64,000 bases of DNA from a virus, in IMG/VR virus record IMGVR_UViG_3300018428_005148, positions 1-64,000 of that record. The stretch is one strand, 5' to 3'. Positions 1-8,620 of this stretch are shown here, piece by piece; positions within the stretch are counted from its first letter, which is position 1, and each line of letters opens with the position of its first letter. The notes under the pieces were generated by a model that saw only the letters and a program-made list of their open reading frames with translations, had not been told where the DNA came from and did no database searches. The translations under genes and the position numbers were made by a program.

Positions 1-3
1 ATC

Positions 4-1185
4 GTGAGGATCGTGGACTACACAGATGACGACGAAGGCATCTACACAATCTCATACGGTGAAGATGAAGGTGAAAACGATGTCACAGCAAAGGATTTGA
101 AATTCCTAGACCAAACAGGCAGAGACCAAGAAGAGATCAGCAAGTTTGGCGAAGACGCAGGCGAGGGACACATGAGCAAATCAACACTGTACCACACCGC
201 CAAGTATGCGATAGAGTTGATGGACATGATCCGCAAGGGTGACGACCTAGAAGGTTGGGTGCAGAGCAAACTTAACAAGGCCGCTGACTACCTACAGGGC
301 GTACACAACTACGAGGAATATCAGAAATTGAATCCCTACAGAGAAGAATTAGACGCAAACATTTTACAGAGACACGCGGGCATAGTACAGAAACATATTG
401 ACGAGATCTTAGCAAAAGAGACTACTATAGATGACGTTGACACAAAACCAGGCATGATGAGGATACTGGCAAAAAGAGTGAACGAAGTTGAAAAAGAGAT
501 AGCCAAAGAACAGAGGAAAGACACGGACGAGGAAGCACCCCCGGGCAGGGAGAAGCAGGTGAAAGCGTTAAAGAAGAAATTCAAGGACAAGGGCGCACCC
601 TACGCCATAGCGTGGGCACAACACAACAAACACGGCAAGCCCAAGAAGGAAGACGAGATAAACGAGGATCCTAGGGCAGTTGGAAAGGCGCTGGGCACAC
701 TCAAGTACGGTCGAGACATGGCAAAAGCAATTATTAGAGGTGAGAGCACTATGTCATTGAAAGCAAAGGCACAGGCATACCTAGGTGGCATCAATCAAAC
801 AATCGAATTACTAGACAAGATGTATCCAAAAAACGAGGATGTACAACTGGAAGAAGGATTGAAAGACTGGGCCAGGAACCTCGCAATGGCGGGTGTGATC
901 GTTGCAGGATTGGCTGGAGTTAATTCCATACAGGACGCCATAGACAGGAGCGTGCCGGCAGTGGCGGCGATGGAGAAAGCACTGGAAATGGCGCAGGACC
1001 AGGGCAACGACGAACTGGCAAAAATGATAAAAGGTGACCTAAGTGCTGTCAAAGTCAGGCTGAGTTCTGGTAAAGATCTCAACTTCATCAAGGGTATGCA
1101 GGACAAATACAGCAAATTCATCCAAACGGAAGGCCTAGCATACGAATCACGACTAGCAGTGAGGCTTGAACAACGCATTAAATAA
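4..1185 (+). CDS. Hypothetical phage protein, possibly structural (may be 5'-truncated)
   Basis: A 393-residue charged protein with no enzyme motif I recognise. A helical segment near residues 57-110 (AKYAIELMDMIRKGDDLEGW) and a Lys-rich stretch near 185-215 resemble short modules that recur in structural proteins of marine T4-like phages; this is from memory of the family type. Residues about 285-310 form a hydrophobic Ala/Gly/Val segment after a DWARN-like turn, which could be a membrane or membrane-active helix. The first in-frame start is a GTG at base 4, so the true start may lie before the window. Function unknown. Confidence 0.6.
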   Translation: MRIVDYTDDDEGIYTISYGEDEGENDVTAKDLKFLDQTGRDQEEISKFGEDAGEGHMSKSTLYHTAKYAIELMDMIRKGDDLEGWVQSKLNKAADYLQGVHNYEEYQKLNPYREELDANILQRHAGIVQKHIDEILAKETTIDDVDTKPGMMRILAKRVNEVEKEIAKEQRKDTDEEAPPGREKQVKALKKKFKDKGAPYAIAWAQHNKHGKPKKEDEINEDPRAVGKALGTLKYGRDMAKAIIRGESTMSLKAKAQAYLGGINQTIELLDKMYPKNEDVQLEEGLKDWARNLAMAGVIVAGLAGVNSIQDAIDRSVPAVAAMEKALEMAQDQGNDELAKMIKGDLSAVKVRLSSGKDLNFIKGMQDKYSKFIQTEGLAYESRLAVRLEQRIK

Positions 1186-1197
1186 AACTGTAACAAT

Positions 1198-1205
1198 AAT
1201 AAATA
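1198..1205 (+). promoter_or_regulatory. Late-promoter motif AATAAATA
   Basis: This matches the T4-type late -10 element (consensus TATAAATA). The ATG of the next gene begins 6 bases after the motif, with no Shine-Dalgarno sequence between, so the transcript would be leaderless or nearly so. Confidence 0.6.
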
Positions 1206-1211
1206 CTTCGT

Positions 1212-2060
1212 ATGGCAAAAAAACAATCACCAGAAACAAGTTTCAGAGACCTAGTGGCCCGTTTGAATGCAATGAGCAACATGACTCCCGAGCAGGAGAG
1301 GGCGGAACTTATGGAAGCGGCCAATTCAGAACCAAAAGTTTTAGATGACAAAGACATCACATTGGCTGACATTGCCAAGTTAGCGGGCATAAAGGAATAC
1401 GTTGAGCCAACAAAAGTTTCACCAAAAGCGGAGAAACTGGTTGAGAGCATAACAGAAGAACCAAAAACAGAATCAGTAATCACAAAAGCCATCAAAGAAG
1501 CAGACGCTGACACATCTATTGCAACAACAATAAAAAAAGAAGTAAATGAAGAAGTAAACAGGTTAGATAAGATAGCAGAACTAGAGGCACAGTTGGCCGA
1601 GTTAAAGTCAGAACAAAAAGAAGAACAGACATATGACTCAAAATCATTCAGAGAAGTTATCACAAAAGATATCGCGGAATATATCAAGAACGCGGAAGAT
1701 TCTCAACTCGTGGAACTTTACAACACAATCTCAGACAATGAGGCAGTTTACAACGAGGAATCATCAAGCATTCTCATCAAGACTCCAGAGACTACTGAGA
1801 TCATAGCAGACGCTGAGAAGGCAGAAGCACCAGAAGAGGAAGTGATCGCAGACGCAGAGAGAAACACTTCAGAACCTCATAGACCAGAGGCAAAAGCCCA
1901 CGACAAGGAAGCGGAAGACAAGTCAGACGAGAAGGACACAGACGGCGAAGTGCCGATGCTTGACAAGGAATTCGACGATGACGATGAGATGGGCGAGGAC
2001 GTTGAACTTCCGACTGAAGACAAGTTCACAAACGATTTAGATCCGGCAGTAAAGAAATAG
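1212..2060 (+). CDS. Hypothetical acidic coiled-coil protein
   Basis: A 282-residue protein very rich in Glu, Asp, Lys and Ala. Residues about 110-145 have a heptad-like pattern (LDKIAELEAQLAELKSEQ), consistent with a coiled coil. The last 80 residues are strongly acidic and probably disordered. No catalytic motif is visible. Acidic coiled-coil proteins in this position of T4-like phages can be scaffold or core proteins, but nothing specific proves that here. It follows a late-type promoter motif, which fits a virion-assembly role. Confidence 0.6.
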   Translation: MAKKQSPETSFRDLVARLNAMSNMTPEQERAELMEAANSEPKVLDDKDITLADIAKLAGIKEYVEPTKVSPKAEKLVESITEEPKTESVITKAIKEADADTSIATTIKKEVNEEVNRLDKIAELEAQLAELKSEQKEEQTYDSKSFREVITKDIAEYIKNAEDSQLVELYNTISDNEAVYNEESSSILIKTPETTEIIADAEKAEAPEEEVIADAERNTSEPHRPEAKAHDKEAEDKSDEKDTDGEVPMLDKEFDDDDEMGEDVELPTEDKFTNDLDPAVKK

Positions 2061-2078
2061 TAGGAGATATATACAAGT

Positions 2079-2315
2079 GTGCAAAAACTTGTAAATTTCA
2101 TCTGGCTATTGTTTTCAAAACGTCCACCCTTCTACATGAGGGTGGTCATTATGTTTCTCATCGGGGGCATAGTGCCTGTGCTGGGACACTACTACCTAAG
2201 CCTGCACTTCGGTTCCAAGGCCGCAGTGGGCATGTTGTTGATATTCTTCTGGCCAGTTGCCGCACTGCTGATGTACCTCAGGAATGAGGGATGGCTGGAC
2301 GAGGAAGACGAGTAA
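2079..2315 (+). CDS. Small membrane protein
   Basis: A 78-residue protein starting with GTG. Two hydrophobic helices are visible, near residues 20-40 and 48-66, and the C terminus is acidic (DEEDE). It sits 18 bases after the acidic coiled-coil gene. No Cys or catalytic motif. Possibly an inner-membrane protein expressed late. Holin function cannot be claimed from two helices alone. Confidence 0.55.
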   Translation: MQKLVNFIWLLFSKRPPFYMRVVIMFLIGGIVPVLGHYYLSLHFGSKAAVGMLLIFFWPVAALLMYLRNEGWLDEEDE

Positions 2316-2320
2316 TTTTT

Positions 2321-2326
2321 TAAATA
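2321..2326 (+). promoter_or_regulatory. Late-promoter motif TAAATA
   Basis: TTTTAAATA lies just after the stop of the membrane-protein gene. The next ATG begins 7 bases after the motif with no Shine-Dalgarno sequence between. Confidence 0.55.
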
Positions 2327-2333
2327 CAAGTGT

Positions 2334-2975
2334 ATGCGATTACACTTGACCGACAACAAATTCAATCCCGAACCATACTGGTATGAACGTGTGAAAAGTG
2401 TTTTCGCCTGTCCACCCAAAGAGGCCGTGGAACTGTTTGACCAGAACGGATATGATCTTACCAAACTAGAACAACTATATGCTGTGGCCAACGGTGAAAC
2501 TACCACAAAACACAGGGATGGAGAACACATCACCCTAAGAAAAACATGGTTTGAAGACGACTCACCTGAGTCTGGACCACACATCAATCATGCGGTGATG
2601 TTCGAAAGGAAGGGTTACGCCGGTGATGCCCTACACCAACTGCAAAACTGGGCATCTTACAGACCACAGTTCAACAAACTAGTGGCAATGAAGCCCAAGT
2701 GGGGTCTGGACTTCAGCATAGACTACTGTGACAGGGACGGCAACGTGTTTGAACTGCTACACTGGGAGTATGACGGTTTCGAATACAACGAGATTGCTGA
2801 CAAGAAAGCACGGATGGAGGAGTTCCTGTTGAACCAGGACTGGGACGAAAGAGCGAAAGTGATGCTGGAACGCAAGTCAGAATGGCATCAGTTGGGTTTT
2901 TTCGAACAGAGCGAGTGGAAAACACGCTTCTTTGGCATAGAAAAAGAGCGTTTCAAGATGGTGCTGTGGAAATAA
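2334..2975 (+). CDS. Hypothetical protein
   Basis: A 213-residue soluble protein rich in aromatic residues (many Trp, Phe and Tyr). A central DFSIDYCDRDGNVFELLHWE stretch (about residues 123-142) looks like a beta-hairpin region. I do not recognise a family. It is placed between two late-type promoter motifs and so forms its own late unit. Confidence 0.55.
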   Translation: MRLHLTDNKFNPEPYWYERVKSVFACPPKEAVELFDQNGYDLTKLEQLYAVANGETTTKHRDGEHITLRKTWFEDDSPESGPHINHAVMFERKGYAGDALHQLQNWASYRPQFNKLVAMKPKWGLDFSIDYCDRDGNVFELLHWEYDGFEYNEIADKKARMEEFLLNQDWDERAKVMLERKSEWHQLGFFEQSEWKTRFFGIEKERFKMVLWK

Positions 2976-2978
2976 ATA
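2971..2978 (+). promoter_or_regulatory. Late-promoter motif AATAAATA
   Basis: The motif overlaps the TAA stop of the preceding gene. The ATG at 2985 begins 6 bases after it, with no Shine-Dalgarno sequence. Confidence 0.6.
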
Positions 2979-2984
2979 CGTAAA

Positions 2985-4046
2985 ATGAGCTCAATACCCT
3001 ACAACTACGGCAAATATGTTGATGACACAGTAAAACTGCGTGATCAAGGACATGTAGATGCGGGCAGACAGGTGCAATCACCTGCATCGGCGGGCAGTAG
3101 AGGGTTAAATAAAACAGTACAATTTACAAAGGATCCAACACAAATGAAGATGGGAGAATCAATTACTATGGAAGACATGAAAAGTTTAATCAGTAGAATA
3201 GATGGTTTGAACGTCCCAACTAACGAAGCACCAAAAGACAGCGACATAGATTACACAAAACTTATGTTAGACATTTCGGCTATGAAAGATAGGATAGCAG
3301 AACTGCCAATAGACGACGACAGGAAGACATCGGCTCTTACAGCACTGGGACAGGTGGAAGACGACCTGGCAATGGATGAATCAGCGGTGCAGGAAGACGA
3401 CAACAGCGACTATATCAAACAAGCATATATGTTGGCGGTCAAACATCACACAGATGGCTCAGGCGATGGAAACATTAATGAAGACATAGGTGACCTAATC
3501 GAAGACTATAACGAAAAAGCCGACAAAAAAATATCTCCAGAACAAATAATGAGTATCAGTAAAAAATACAATGCCGGGGGCGATTACGTGGAAGTTTTAT
3601 CCGCAGAAGGCATCGATGGCAAACTTTGGTTAGAGGTTGCAAAAGAATATTATGCCCAATTAGAATCATACCAACCATTCCCAGAAGCGGACGAAATGAC
3701 CTTCGAGGACGACGATGCATTCTATGAAGCGTTCGGTGAATTGGGTTTCCCAGAAGACGAGACCGAATTGTTTGACGCAGAATACAGAGGTAGGAAAGTA
3801 CCACTGAACAAACCAATGCGTGGTGATGTTAAGAAATTCAAAGTGTATGTCAAGGATCCAAAAACAGGCAACGTTAAAAAAGTTAATTTTGGACACGGCG
3901 GAAGTTCAGCGAGAAAAGCCGGACAGAAAACAATGAAAATCCGTAAGTCAAATCCAAAGGCGAGAAAAAGTTTCAGGGCTAGACACAACTGTGCCAACCC
4001 AGGACCTAAGACCAAAGCAAGATATTGGTCGTGCAGAAAGTGGTAG
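2985..4046 (+). CDS. Hypothetical phage protein with basic C-terminal tail
   Basis: A 353-residue protein in two parts. Residues 1 to about 260 are acidic and helical. Residues about 265-353 are strongly basic: a KVYVKDPKTGNVKKVNFG strand pair is followed by a Lys/Arg-rich tail with two Cys (ARHNCANPGP and WSCRKW). This tail type recurs in marine T4-like phage proteins, from memory. The basic tail could bind nucleic acid or a capsid surface. The next gene starts one base after the stop, so the three genes 2985-4622 are likely co-expressed. Confidence 0.6.
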   Translation: MSSIPYNYGKYVDDTVKLRDQGHVDAGRQVQSPASAGSRGLNKTVQFTKDPTQMKMGESITMEDMKSLISRIDGLNVPTNEAPKDSDIDYTKLMLDISAMKDRIAELPIDDDRKTSALTALGQVEDDLAMDESAVQEDDNSDYIKQAYMLAVKHHTDGSGDGNINEDIGDLIEDYNEKADKKISPEQIMSISKKYNAGGDYVEVLSAEGIDGKLWLEVAKEYYAQLESYQPFPEADEMTFEDDDAFYEAFGELGFPEDETELFDAEYRGRKVPLNKPMRGDVKKFKVYVKDPKTGNVKKVNFGHGGSSARKAGQKTMKIRKSNPKARKSFRARHNCANPGPKTKARYWSCRKW

Positions 4047-4047
4047 T

Positions 4048-4230
4048 ATGCAAATCCGTGAAGTAGTTGGCATTACTGAACAAGAGTTCGAGGCGTTGGC
4101 CGAGAAGAAGGACGCCTGCTACCACAAAGTCAAATCAAGATACAAAGTATGGCCATCGGCCTATGCCTCTGGTGCTCTAGTGCAGTGTCGTAAAAAAGGT
4201 GCGGCCAACTGGGGTAACAAGAGCAAATGA
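4048..4230 (+). CDS. Small basic Cys-containing protein
   Basis: A 60-residue protein whose ATG begins one base after the preceding stop codon. It contains KSRYKVWPSAYASGALVQCR, a module common in marine phage structural proteins (from memory), with single Cys residues on either side (CYHK and VQCRK). It overlaps the next gene by 4 bases (ATGA), which indicates translational coupling. Role unknown; its basic charge suggests nucleic-acid or virion binding. Confidence 0.6.
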   Translation: MQIREVVGITEQEFEALAEKKDACYHKVKSRYKVWPSAYASGALVQCRKKGAANWGNKSK

Positions 4231-4622
4231 GGATCACAGACGTAATCACAGAGAAGTGCTGGAAGGGGTACGAGAAGAAGGGCATGAAGACCATGTTCGG
4301 CAAGCGTGTGCCCAACTGCGTCAAAAAAGAGGATGTGGACTTCTGCATCAACTGTGGTGGTCTAGTCTTCAATGAGACTCTGCATGAGGACCTCAAGAAA
4401 TGGTTTAAGGACAAATGGGTGCGAATGGGGCCTGGAGGAAAGATCAGAGGATCATGCGGCGGCAGGTCAAAAGGTGAAGGTAAGCCAAAATGCCTACCTG
4501 CCAAAAAAGCATACGCACTTGGTAAGAAGGGCAGAGCGTCAGCGGCACGCAGGAAAAGAAGGAAAGACCCAAATCCTGACAGGCGTGGTAAAGCGATAAA
4601 CGTGGCCACTAAGAAGAAATAA
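4227..4622 (+). CDS. Basic Cys-rich small protein
   Basis: A 131-residue very basic protein. It has an N-terminal CWKGYEKKGM module with a matching VPNCVKK, then a FCINCGG pair, then GSCGG and PKCLPAKK, ending in a Lys/Arg tail (AARRKRRKDPNPDRRGK). The paired Cys could bind zinc. The start ATG overlaps the stop of the previous gene. Modules like these recur as appendages of structural proteins in marine phages. A DNA-binding or virion role is an inference from charge. Confidence 0.6.
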   Translation: MRITDVITEKCWKGYEKKGMKTMFGKRVPNCVKKEDVDFCINCGGLVFNETLHEDLKKWFKDKWVRMGPGGKIRGSCGGRSKGEGKPKCLPAKKAYALGKKGRASAARRKRRKDPNPDRRGKAINVATKKK

Positions 4623-4673
4623 GCCTATCTCAAAAAAAAATATTCAGTTACTAACATCTATAATTAAAAATAG

Positions 4674-5369
4674 ATGATAGATTACAAACATTGGTATCAT
4701 GTGCTCAAAGACATGCAGGCACAACCAAAAATACTACGGGATGACAGCGATCTCTATGGGCTGAATTTTCAGGACTATTTTGTGCTTAACAGGGTGCTTG
4801 AACACACTAGGGCCAAGAGGATTGGTTGGATAGGAGGGTTTAGTAACCTCGATTTTTTTGTATCACAACACAAGGTGGACTCAATCACAGAATGCACAAA
4901 CGTGGACCCTACTCCGGTGTCTGATTGGTGTAAAGTCAAACATAGACAGTACATCGAAAAATATTGGTATCAAGGAAGGTATGAATTTATCGAGGAAAAG
5001 TATCAACAACCCATGTTGCAAAATGTTGACTTCCTCAGTTCTATCACTCCACCACTTTCAGATGTTAATTTTGAGATTATGCCCAATCTAGAAACTTTTG
5101 TGCAGTACCATTATGGATCACCTAAATTCATGAACACAATAAAAAAACAAGTTTGTGCGATGCCGCAAAGAATTATTACAAACAACATAGTGGTGTATTC
5201 CACTCACGTACTCGAGGCGGTGCTAGAAGATTGCCTTTATCTGGAAAAAGTTGTAAAAAGTGATGTTGGTAAAATAAGCGATGTCATCTACGTAGATGAT
5301 AAAAGGACTAGAATGAACTGGCACGAGAGGATCAGCGGGTTATCGTACTTTAATAAATTGACAAAATAA
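4674..5369 (+). CDS. Hypothetical protein
   Basis: A 231-residue protein without a recognised family. An early segment, AKRIGWIGGFSNLDFFV, followed by a central hydrophobic IITNNIVVYSTHVLE, could be alpha/beta strands of a methyltransferase-like fold, but no glycine-rich AdoMet loop is clear. A TATAAT-like -10 (4659-4664) lies 9 bases before the ATG, without a convincing -35. Confidence 0.5.
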   Translation: MIDYKHWYHVLKDMQAQPKILRDDSDLYGLNFQDYFVLNRVLEHTRAKRIGWIGGFSNLDFFVSQHKVDSITECTNVDPTPVSDWCKVKHRQYIEKYWYQGRYEFIEEKYQQPMLQNVDFLSSITPPLSDVNFEIMPNLETFVQYHYGSPKFMNTIKKQVCAMPQRIITNNIVVYSTHVLEAVLEDCLYLEKVVKSDVGKISDVIYVDDKRTRMNWHERISGLSYFNKLTK

Positions 5370-5386
5370 TTTAAAGGCATTAATAT
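5358..5386 (+). promoter_or_regulatory. Sigma70-like promoter
   Basis: TTGACA (5358-5363) and TAATAT (5381-5386) are separated by 17 bases, within and after the end of the preceding gene. The downstream gene has a proper leader with an AAGGAG ribosome site, so this promoter drives conventional translation of the DsbA-like gene and possibly the polymerase. Confidence 0.6.
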
Positions 5387-5405
5387 ATTAAAAAAGGAGA
5401 AAAAT

Positions 5406-5663
5406 ATGGCAGTAAGAAACTTCAATGACGCTGAAAAGCAAAAATTGATCCAAATAATTTCCCAAGGCTCACAGGTACTAGGTGAGGTTGAGGACTTGAA
5501 AAGTGGATTAAAAGACACAGTAAAAGCAATCGCAGAAGAACTAGAACTCAAACCAGCACTAATCAACAAAGCGATATCCGTTGCTCACAAAGGCAACTAC
5601 CAGAACATCGCTGACGAGATGGACACGCTGGAGAGCATACTAAACACAGCCGGCAAACTTTAA
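5406..5663 (+). CDS. DsbA-like dsDNA-binding protein
   Basis: An 85-residue helical protein similar in size and pattern to the T4 late-transcription dsDNA-binding protein DsbA (89 residues). The similarity is in the C-terminal half: a helix with KDTVKAIAEELELKPALINK, a HKGNY turn, then an acidic helix. In T4 this protein binds DNA near late promoters and stimulates late transcription. A strong AAGGAG ribosome site lies 8 bases upstream. It touches the next gene at one base. The assignment rests on remembered pattern, so it is moderate. Confidence 0.5.
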   Translation: MAVRNFNDAEKQKLIQIISQGSQVLGEVEDLKSGLKDTVKAIAEELELKPALINKAISVAHKGNYQNIADEMDTLESILNTAGKL

Positions 5664-5947
5664 TGTTAGCGAAAGTCAGATCCTTCTGGCTTCGTAGTTT
5701 TGAAAGTGACAGGATCGCATTCTATTTCGAACTGATCAGTTTCATATTCACGGTTGGAGCCAGCCTCACACTTGCGATAACGGCCGCAGACCCAGACATG
5801 ACAATAGTCTATCCTGCATTCTTTGTGGGTGCGGTGACTCAATGTTATGCTTCCTATAGGAGGAACGCCGCGTTCGTTATGATGATCACTGGCTACTTCT
5901 CAATCATAAATGTCTACGGATATGGCGTAGCAAGTTATTGGTGGTAG
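5663..5947 (+). CDS. Small membrane protein, three predicted helices
   Basis: A 94-residue protein. Hydrophobic helices are visible near residues 22-42, 48-64 and 68-90, and the N terminus is basic. Its start shares a base with the stop of the DsbA-like gene and it ends one base before gp43, so it is in the replication operon. The topology resembles small unknown membrane proteins placed next to DNA polymerase in other marine phages. No functional motif. Confidence 0.55.
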   Translation: MLAKVRSFWLRSFESDRIAFYFELISFIFTVGASLTLAITAADPDMTIVYPAFFVGAVTQCYASYRRNAAFVMMITGYFSIINVYGYGVASYWW

Positions 5948-5948
5948 T

Positions 5949-8612
5949 ATGAGTTACATAGACGCATTATACAAAAAAGACGAGGACAGGATTTACGTTG
6001 TAGAACGTGATCCCAAGAAGGGCAGGATATTCACGGAGTATGATGCCAGATACGTGTTCTACTATCCAGACGCAAGGGGCAAACACAGAGGTATGACAGG
6101 TGAGCCATTGCAGAGAGTGGTGTGTTCAACATCAAAAGAATTCATAAAAGAGCAACGTATAAGATCAAACAAGCAACTTTATGAACACGATATCAATCCT
6201 GTGTTCAGGTGTCTGGAAGAGAATTACCTAGGTAAGGAAACTCCAAAACTGAACGTGATGTTCTTTGATATCGAGGTAGACTTCGATCCAGATCGAGGTT
6301 ACTCCACAACAGATGATCCGTTCATGCCCATAACTGCCATAAGTTGTTACATGAGTTGGACGGATCAACTGATCACACTGGCAGTGCCGCCTAAGACAAT
6401 CAGTATGCAGGACGCGGAAGAACTAACAAAGAGATTCGACAACACCATGTTGTTCGAGAAAGAGAAAGACATGCTTGACGCTTTCCTACAACTTGTTGAG
6501 GACGCAGACATACTGTCAGGTTGGAACAGTGAGGGTTACGATATCCCATACACCGTGGGAAGAATACAAAAAGTGTTGAGTGGAGATGACACAAGGCGAT
6601 TGTGTTTCTGGGGAGAGAAACCAAAAAGAAGAGTTTTTGAGAAGTATGGCAGAGAGCAGTTGAGTTTTGATCTCGTGGGCAGAGTACACTTGGATTTGCT
6701 AGAACTATACAGAAAGTACACATACGAAGAGAGACACAGTTTCAGACTAGATGCGATAGGCGAACACGAACTGGGCGAGAAGAAAACCGTGTACGAAGGT
6801 TCCTTAGATAATCTATACAAGAATGATTTTGGACTATTCATAGAATACAACAGACAAGACACAGCATTATTGGCCAAACTCGAAAAGAAACTGAAGTTCA
6901 TAGAACTTGCGAACGAGATAGCACACCAGAACACTGTACTACTACAGACCACAATGGGTGCGGTCGCGGTGACAGAACAAGCAATAGTCAACGAGGCGCA
7001 CAGAAGAGGAATGCAGGTGCCAGGCAGGAAATACAAAAAAGAAGGTGAGGAGAATCAACCAGCGGCGGGTGCTTACGTGGCCACGCCAACCAAAGGAATA
7101 CACGACTGGATAGGATCCATTGACATCAACAGTCTATATCCCAGTGTGATTAGAGCACTCAACATGGGACCTGAGACCATAGTGGGACAGATACGTCCGG
7201 TTATCACATCAGCGGAAATAAACAGGGCCAAACACGCCAAGAAATCATTCGCGGCCGCATGGGACAGCCAATTTGGAAGTTGGGAATATCAGGCCGTGAT
7301 GAATCAAGAGAAGGGCACTGAGATAATTGTGGACTGGGAAGACAAGACCAGTGTGAGGATGAGTGCGGCACAACTGTACGAGATAATATTCGATGGCAAC
7401 AACAAGTGGATGTTGAGTGCGAACGGTACGATATTCACATACGAATACGAGGCTATCATTCCGGGATTATTGAAACGTTGGTACGCAGAACGTCAAGAAA
7501 TGCAACAGAAAATGCGTGAGTGTGGTGACAACGAGATAGAAAGGGAGTACTGGGACAAGAGACAACTTGTCAAGAAGATTAATCTGAACAGCCTGTATGG
7601 TGCAATCTTGAATCCAGGGTGCAGGTTCTTTGACATCAGGATTGGACAATCAGTTACACTGACAGGAAGATGTATAACCAAACACATGGCCAGCAAGGTC
7701 AACGAGATCGTTGCAGGAAAATATGACCACAAAGGTGAGAGCGTGGTTTATGGAGACACAGATTCTGTGTATTTCACTGCACACAAGACACTGCAAAAAG
7801 AAATCAACGAAGGCACGATCCCGTGGACAAAAGATTCAGTGGTTGCACTTTATGATAAGATATCAGACGAAGTGAATGGTTCATTCAAAGCATTCATGAC
7901 AAAGGCTTTCCACACGCCAAGCACACGTGGAGAGGTCATAAAGGCAGGCAGAGAACTCGTTGCTTCTAAAGGACTGTTCATCACAAAGAAAAGATATGCA
8001 GTGCTCTACTATGACAAGGAAGGCACACGGACGGATGTTGAGGGCAAGGAAGGGAAGATGAAGGCGATGGGTCTCGACCTTAAACGATCAGATACTCCGG
8101 TGTACGTGCAAGACTTCTTGAGTGACCTGCTGTACATGGTACTGACTGGCAAGACGGAAAAGCAAGTGCTAGACAAGATCAGCGAATTCAGGGCCGACTT
8201 CAAGGCAAGGCCAGGTTGGGAAAAAGGCTCTCCAAAGAGAGCAAACAACATGACCAAGTACACGGAAGAGGAGAACAAGAAAGGCAAAACCAACATGCCG
8301 GGACACGTGAGGGCCAGCATGAACTGGAACAGGTGCAGGGAGATGTATGGCGACAAGTACAGTATGCCGATCACAGATGGTGCCAAGGTAATTGTGTGTA
8401 AGCTCAAAAGCAATCCGTTGGGTTACACCAGCATAGCGTATCCTGTGGACGAACTGCGTATACCGGAATGGTTCAAGGAACTGCCGTTCGACGCTGATGC
8501 AATGGAGAGCACGATACTTGACCAGAAGATAGACAACCTGATTGGCGTGCTGAAATGGGACGTGCAGAGCACAGAGACCACAAACACCTTCAACAAATTG
8601 TTTGAGTTCTAA
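5949..8612 (+). CDS. 43: DNA polymerase, family B (T4 gp43-like)
   Basis: An 887-residue replicative polymerase, close to the 898 residues of T4 gp43. The N-terminal 3'-5' exonuclease carries Exo I (FFDIEVDFD, D107 and E109), Exo II (GWNSEGYDIPY, D198) and Exo III (YNRQDTALL). Polymerase motif A is SIDINSLYPS (D392), motif B is KKINLNSLYG and motif C is YGDTDSV (D603, D605). All catalytic acids are present, so both activities should be intact. It copies the phage genome with the sliding clamp encoded at 9449. It starts one base after the preceding membrane-protein gene. Confidence 0.97.
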   Translation: MSYIDALYKKDEDRIYVVERDPKKGRIFTEYDARYVFYYPDARGKHRGMTGEPLQRVVCSTSKEFIKEQRIRSNKQLYEHDINPVFRCLEENYLGKETPKLNVMFFDIEVDFDPDRGYSTTDDPFMPITAISCYMSWTDQLITLAVPPKTISMQDAEELTKRFDNTMLFEKEKDMLDAFLQLVEDADILSGWNSEGYDIPYTVGRIQKVLSGDDTRRLCFWGEKPKRRVFEKYGREQLSFDLVGRVHLDLLELYRKYTYEERHSFRLDAIGEHELGEKKTVYEGSLDNLYKNDFGLFIEYNRQDTALLAKLEKKLKFIELANEIAHQNTVLLQTTMGAVAVTEQAIVNEAHRRGMQVPGRKYKKEGEENQPAAGAYVATPTKGIHDWIGSIDINSLYPSVIRALNMGPETIVGQIRPVITSAEINRAKHAKKSFAAAWDSQFGSWEYQAVMNQEKGTEIIVDWEDKTSVRMSAAQLYEIIFDGNNKWMLSANGTIFTYEYEAIIPGLLKRWYAERQEMQQKMRECGDNEIEREYWDKRQLVKKINLNSLYGAILNPGCRFFDIRIGQSVTLTGRCITKHMASKVNEIVAGKYDHKGESVVYGDTDSVYFTAHKTLQKEINEGTIPWTKDSVVALYDKISDEVNGSFKAFMTKAFHTPSTRGEVIKAGRELVASKGLFITKKRYAVLYYDKEGTRTDVEGKEGKMKAMGLDLKRSDTPVYVQDFLSDLLYMVLTGKTEKQVLDKISEFRADFKARPGWEKGSPKRANNMTKYTEEENKKGKTNMPGHVRASMNWNRCREMYGDKYSMPITDGAKVIVCKLKSNPLGYTSIAYPVDELRIPEWFKELPFDADAMESTILDQKIDNLIGVLKWDVQSTETTNTFNKLFEF

Positions 8613-8615
8613 ATA
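8609..8615 (+). promoter_or_regulatory. Late-promoter motif CTAAATA
   Basis: The motif overlaps the TAA stop of gp43. The ATG at 8621 begins 5 bases after it, with no ribosome-binding site between. Confidence 0.55.
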
Positions 8616-8620
8616 TCATT

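Noticed and set aside
4631-4664. Leaderless sigma70 promoter before the gene at 4674
   Set aside because: A TATAAT exists 9 bases before the ATG, but no acceptable -35 lies 16-18 bases upstream (the region is an A-run).
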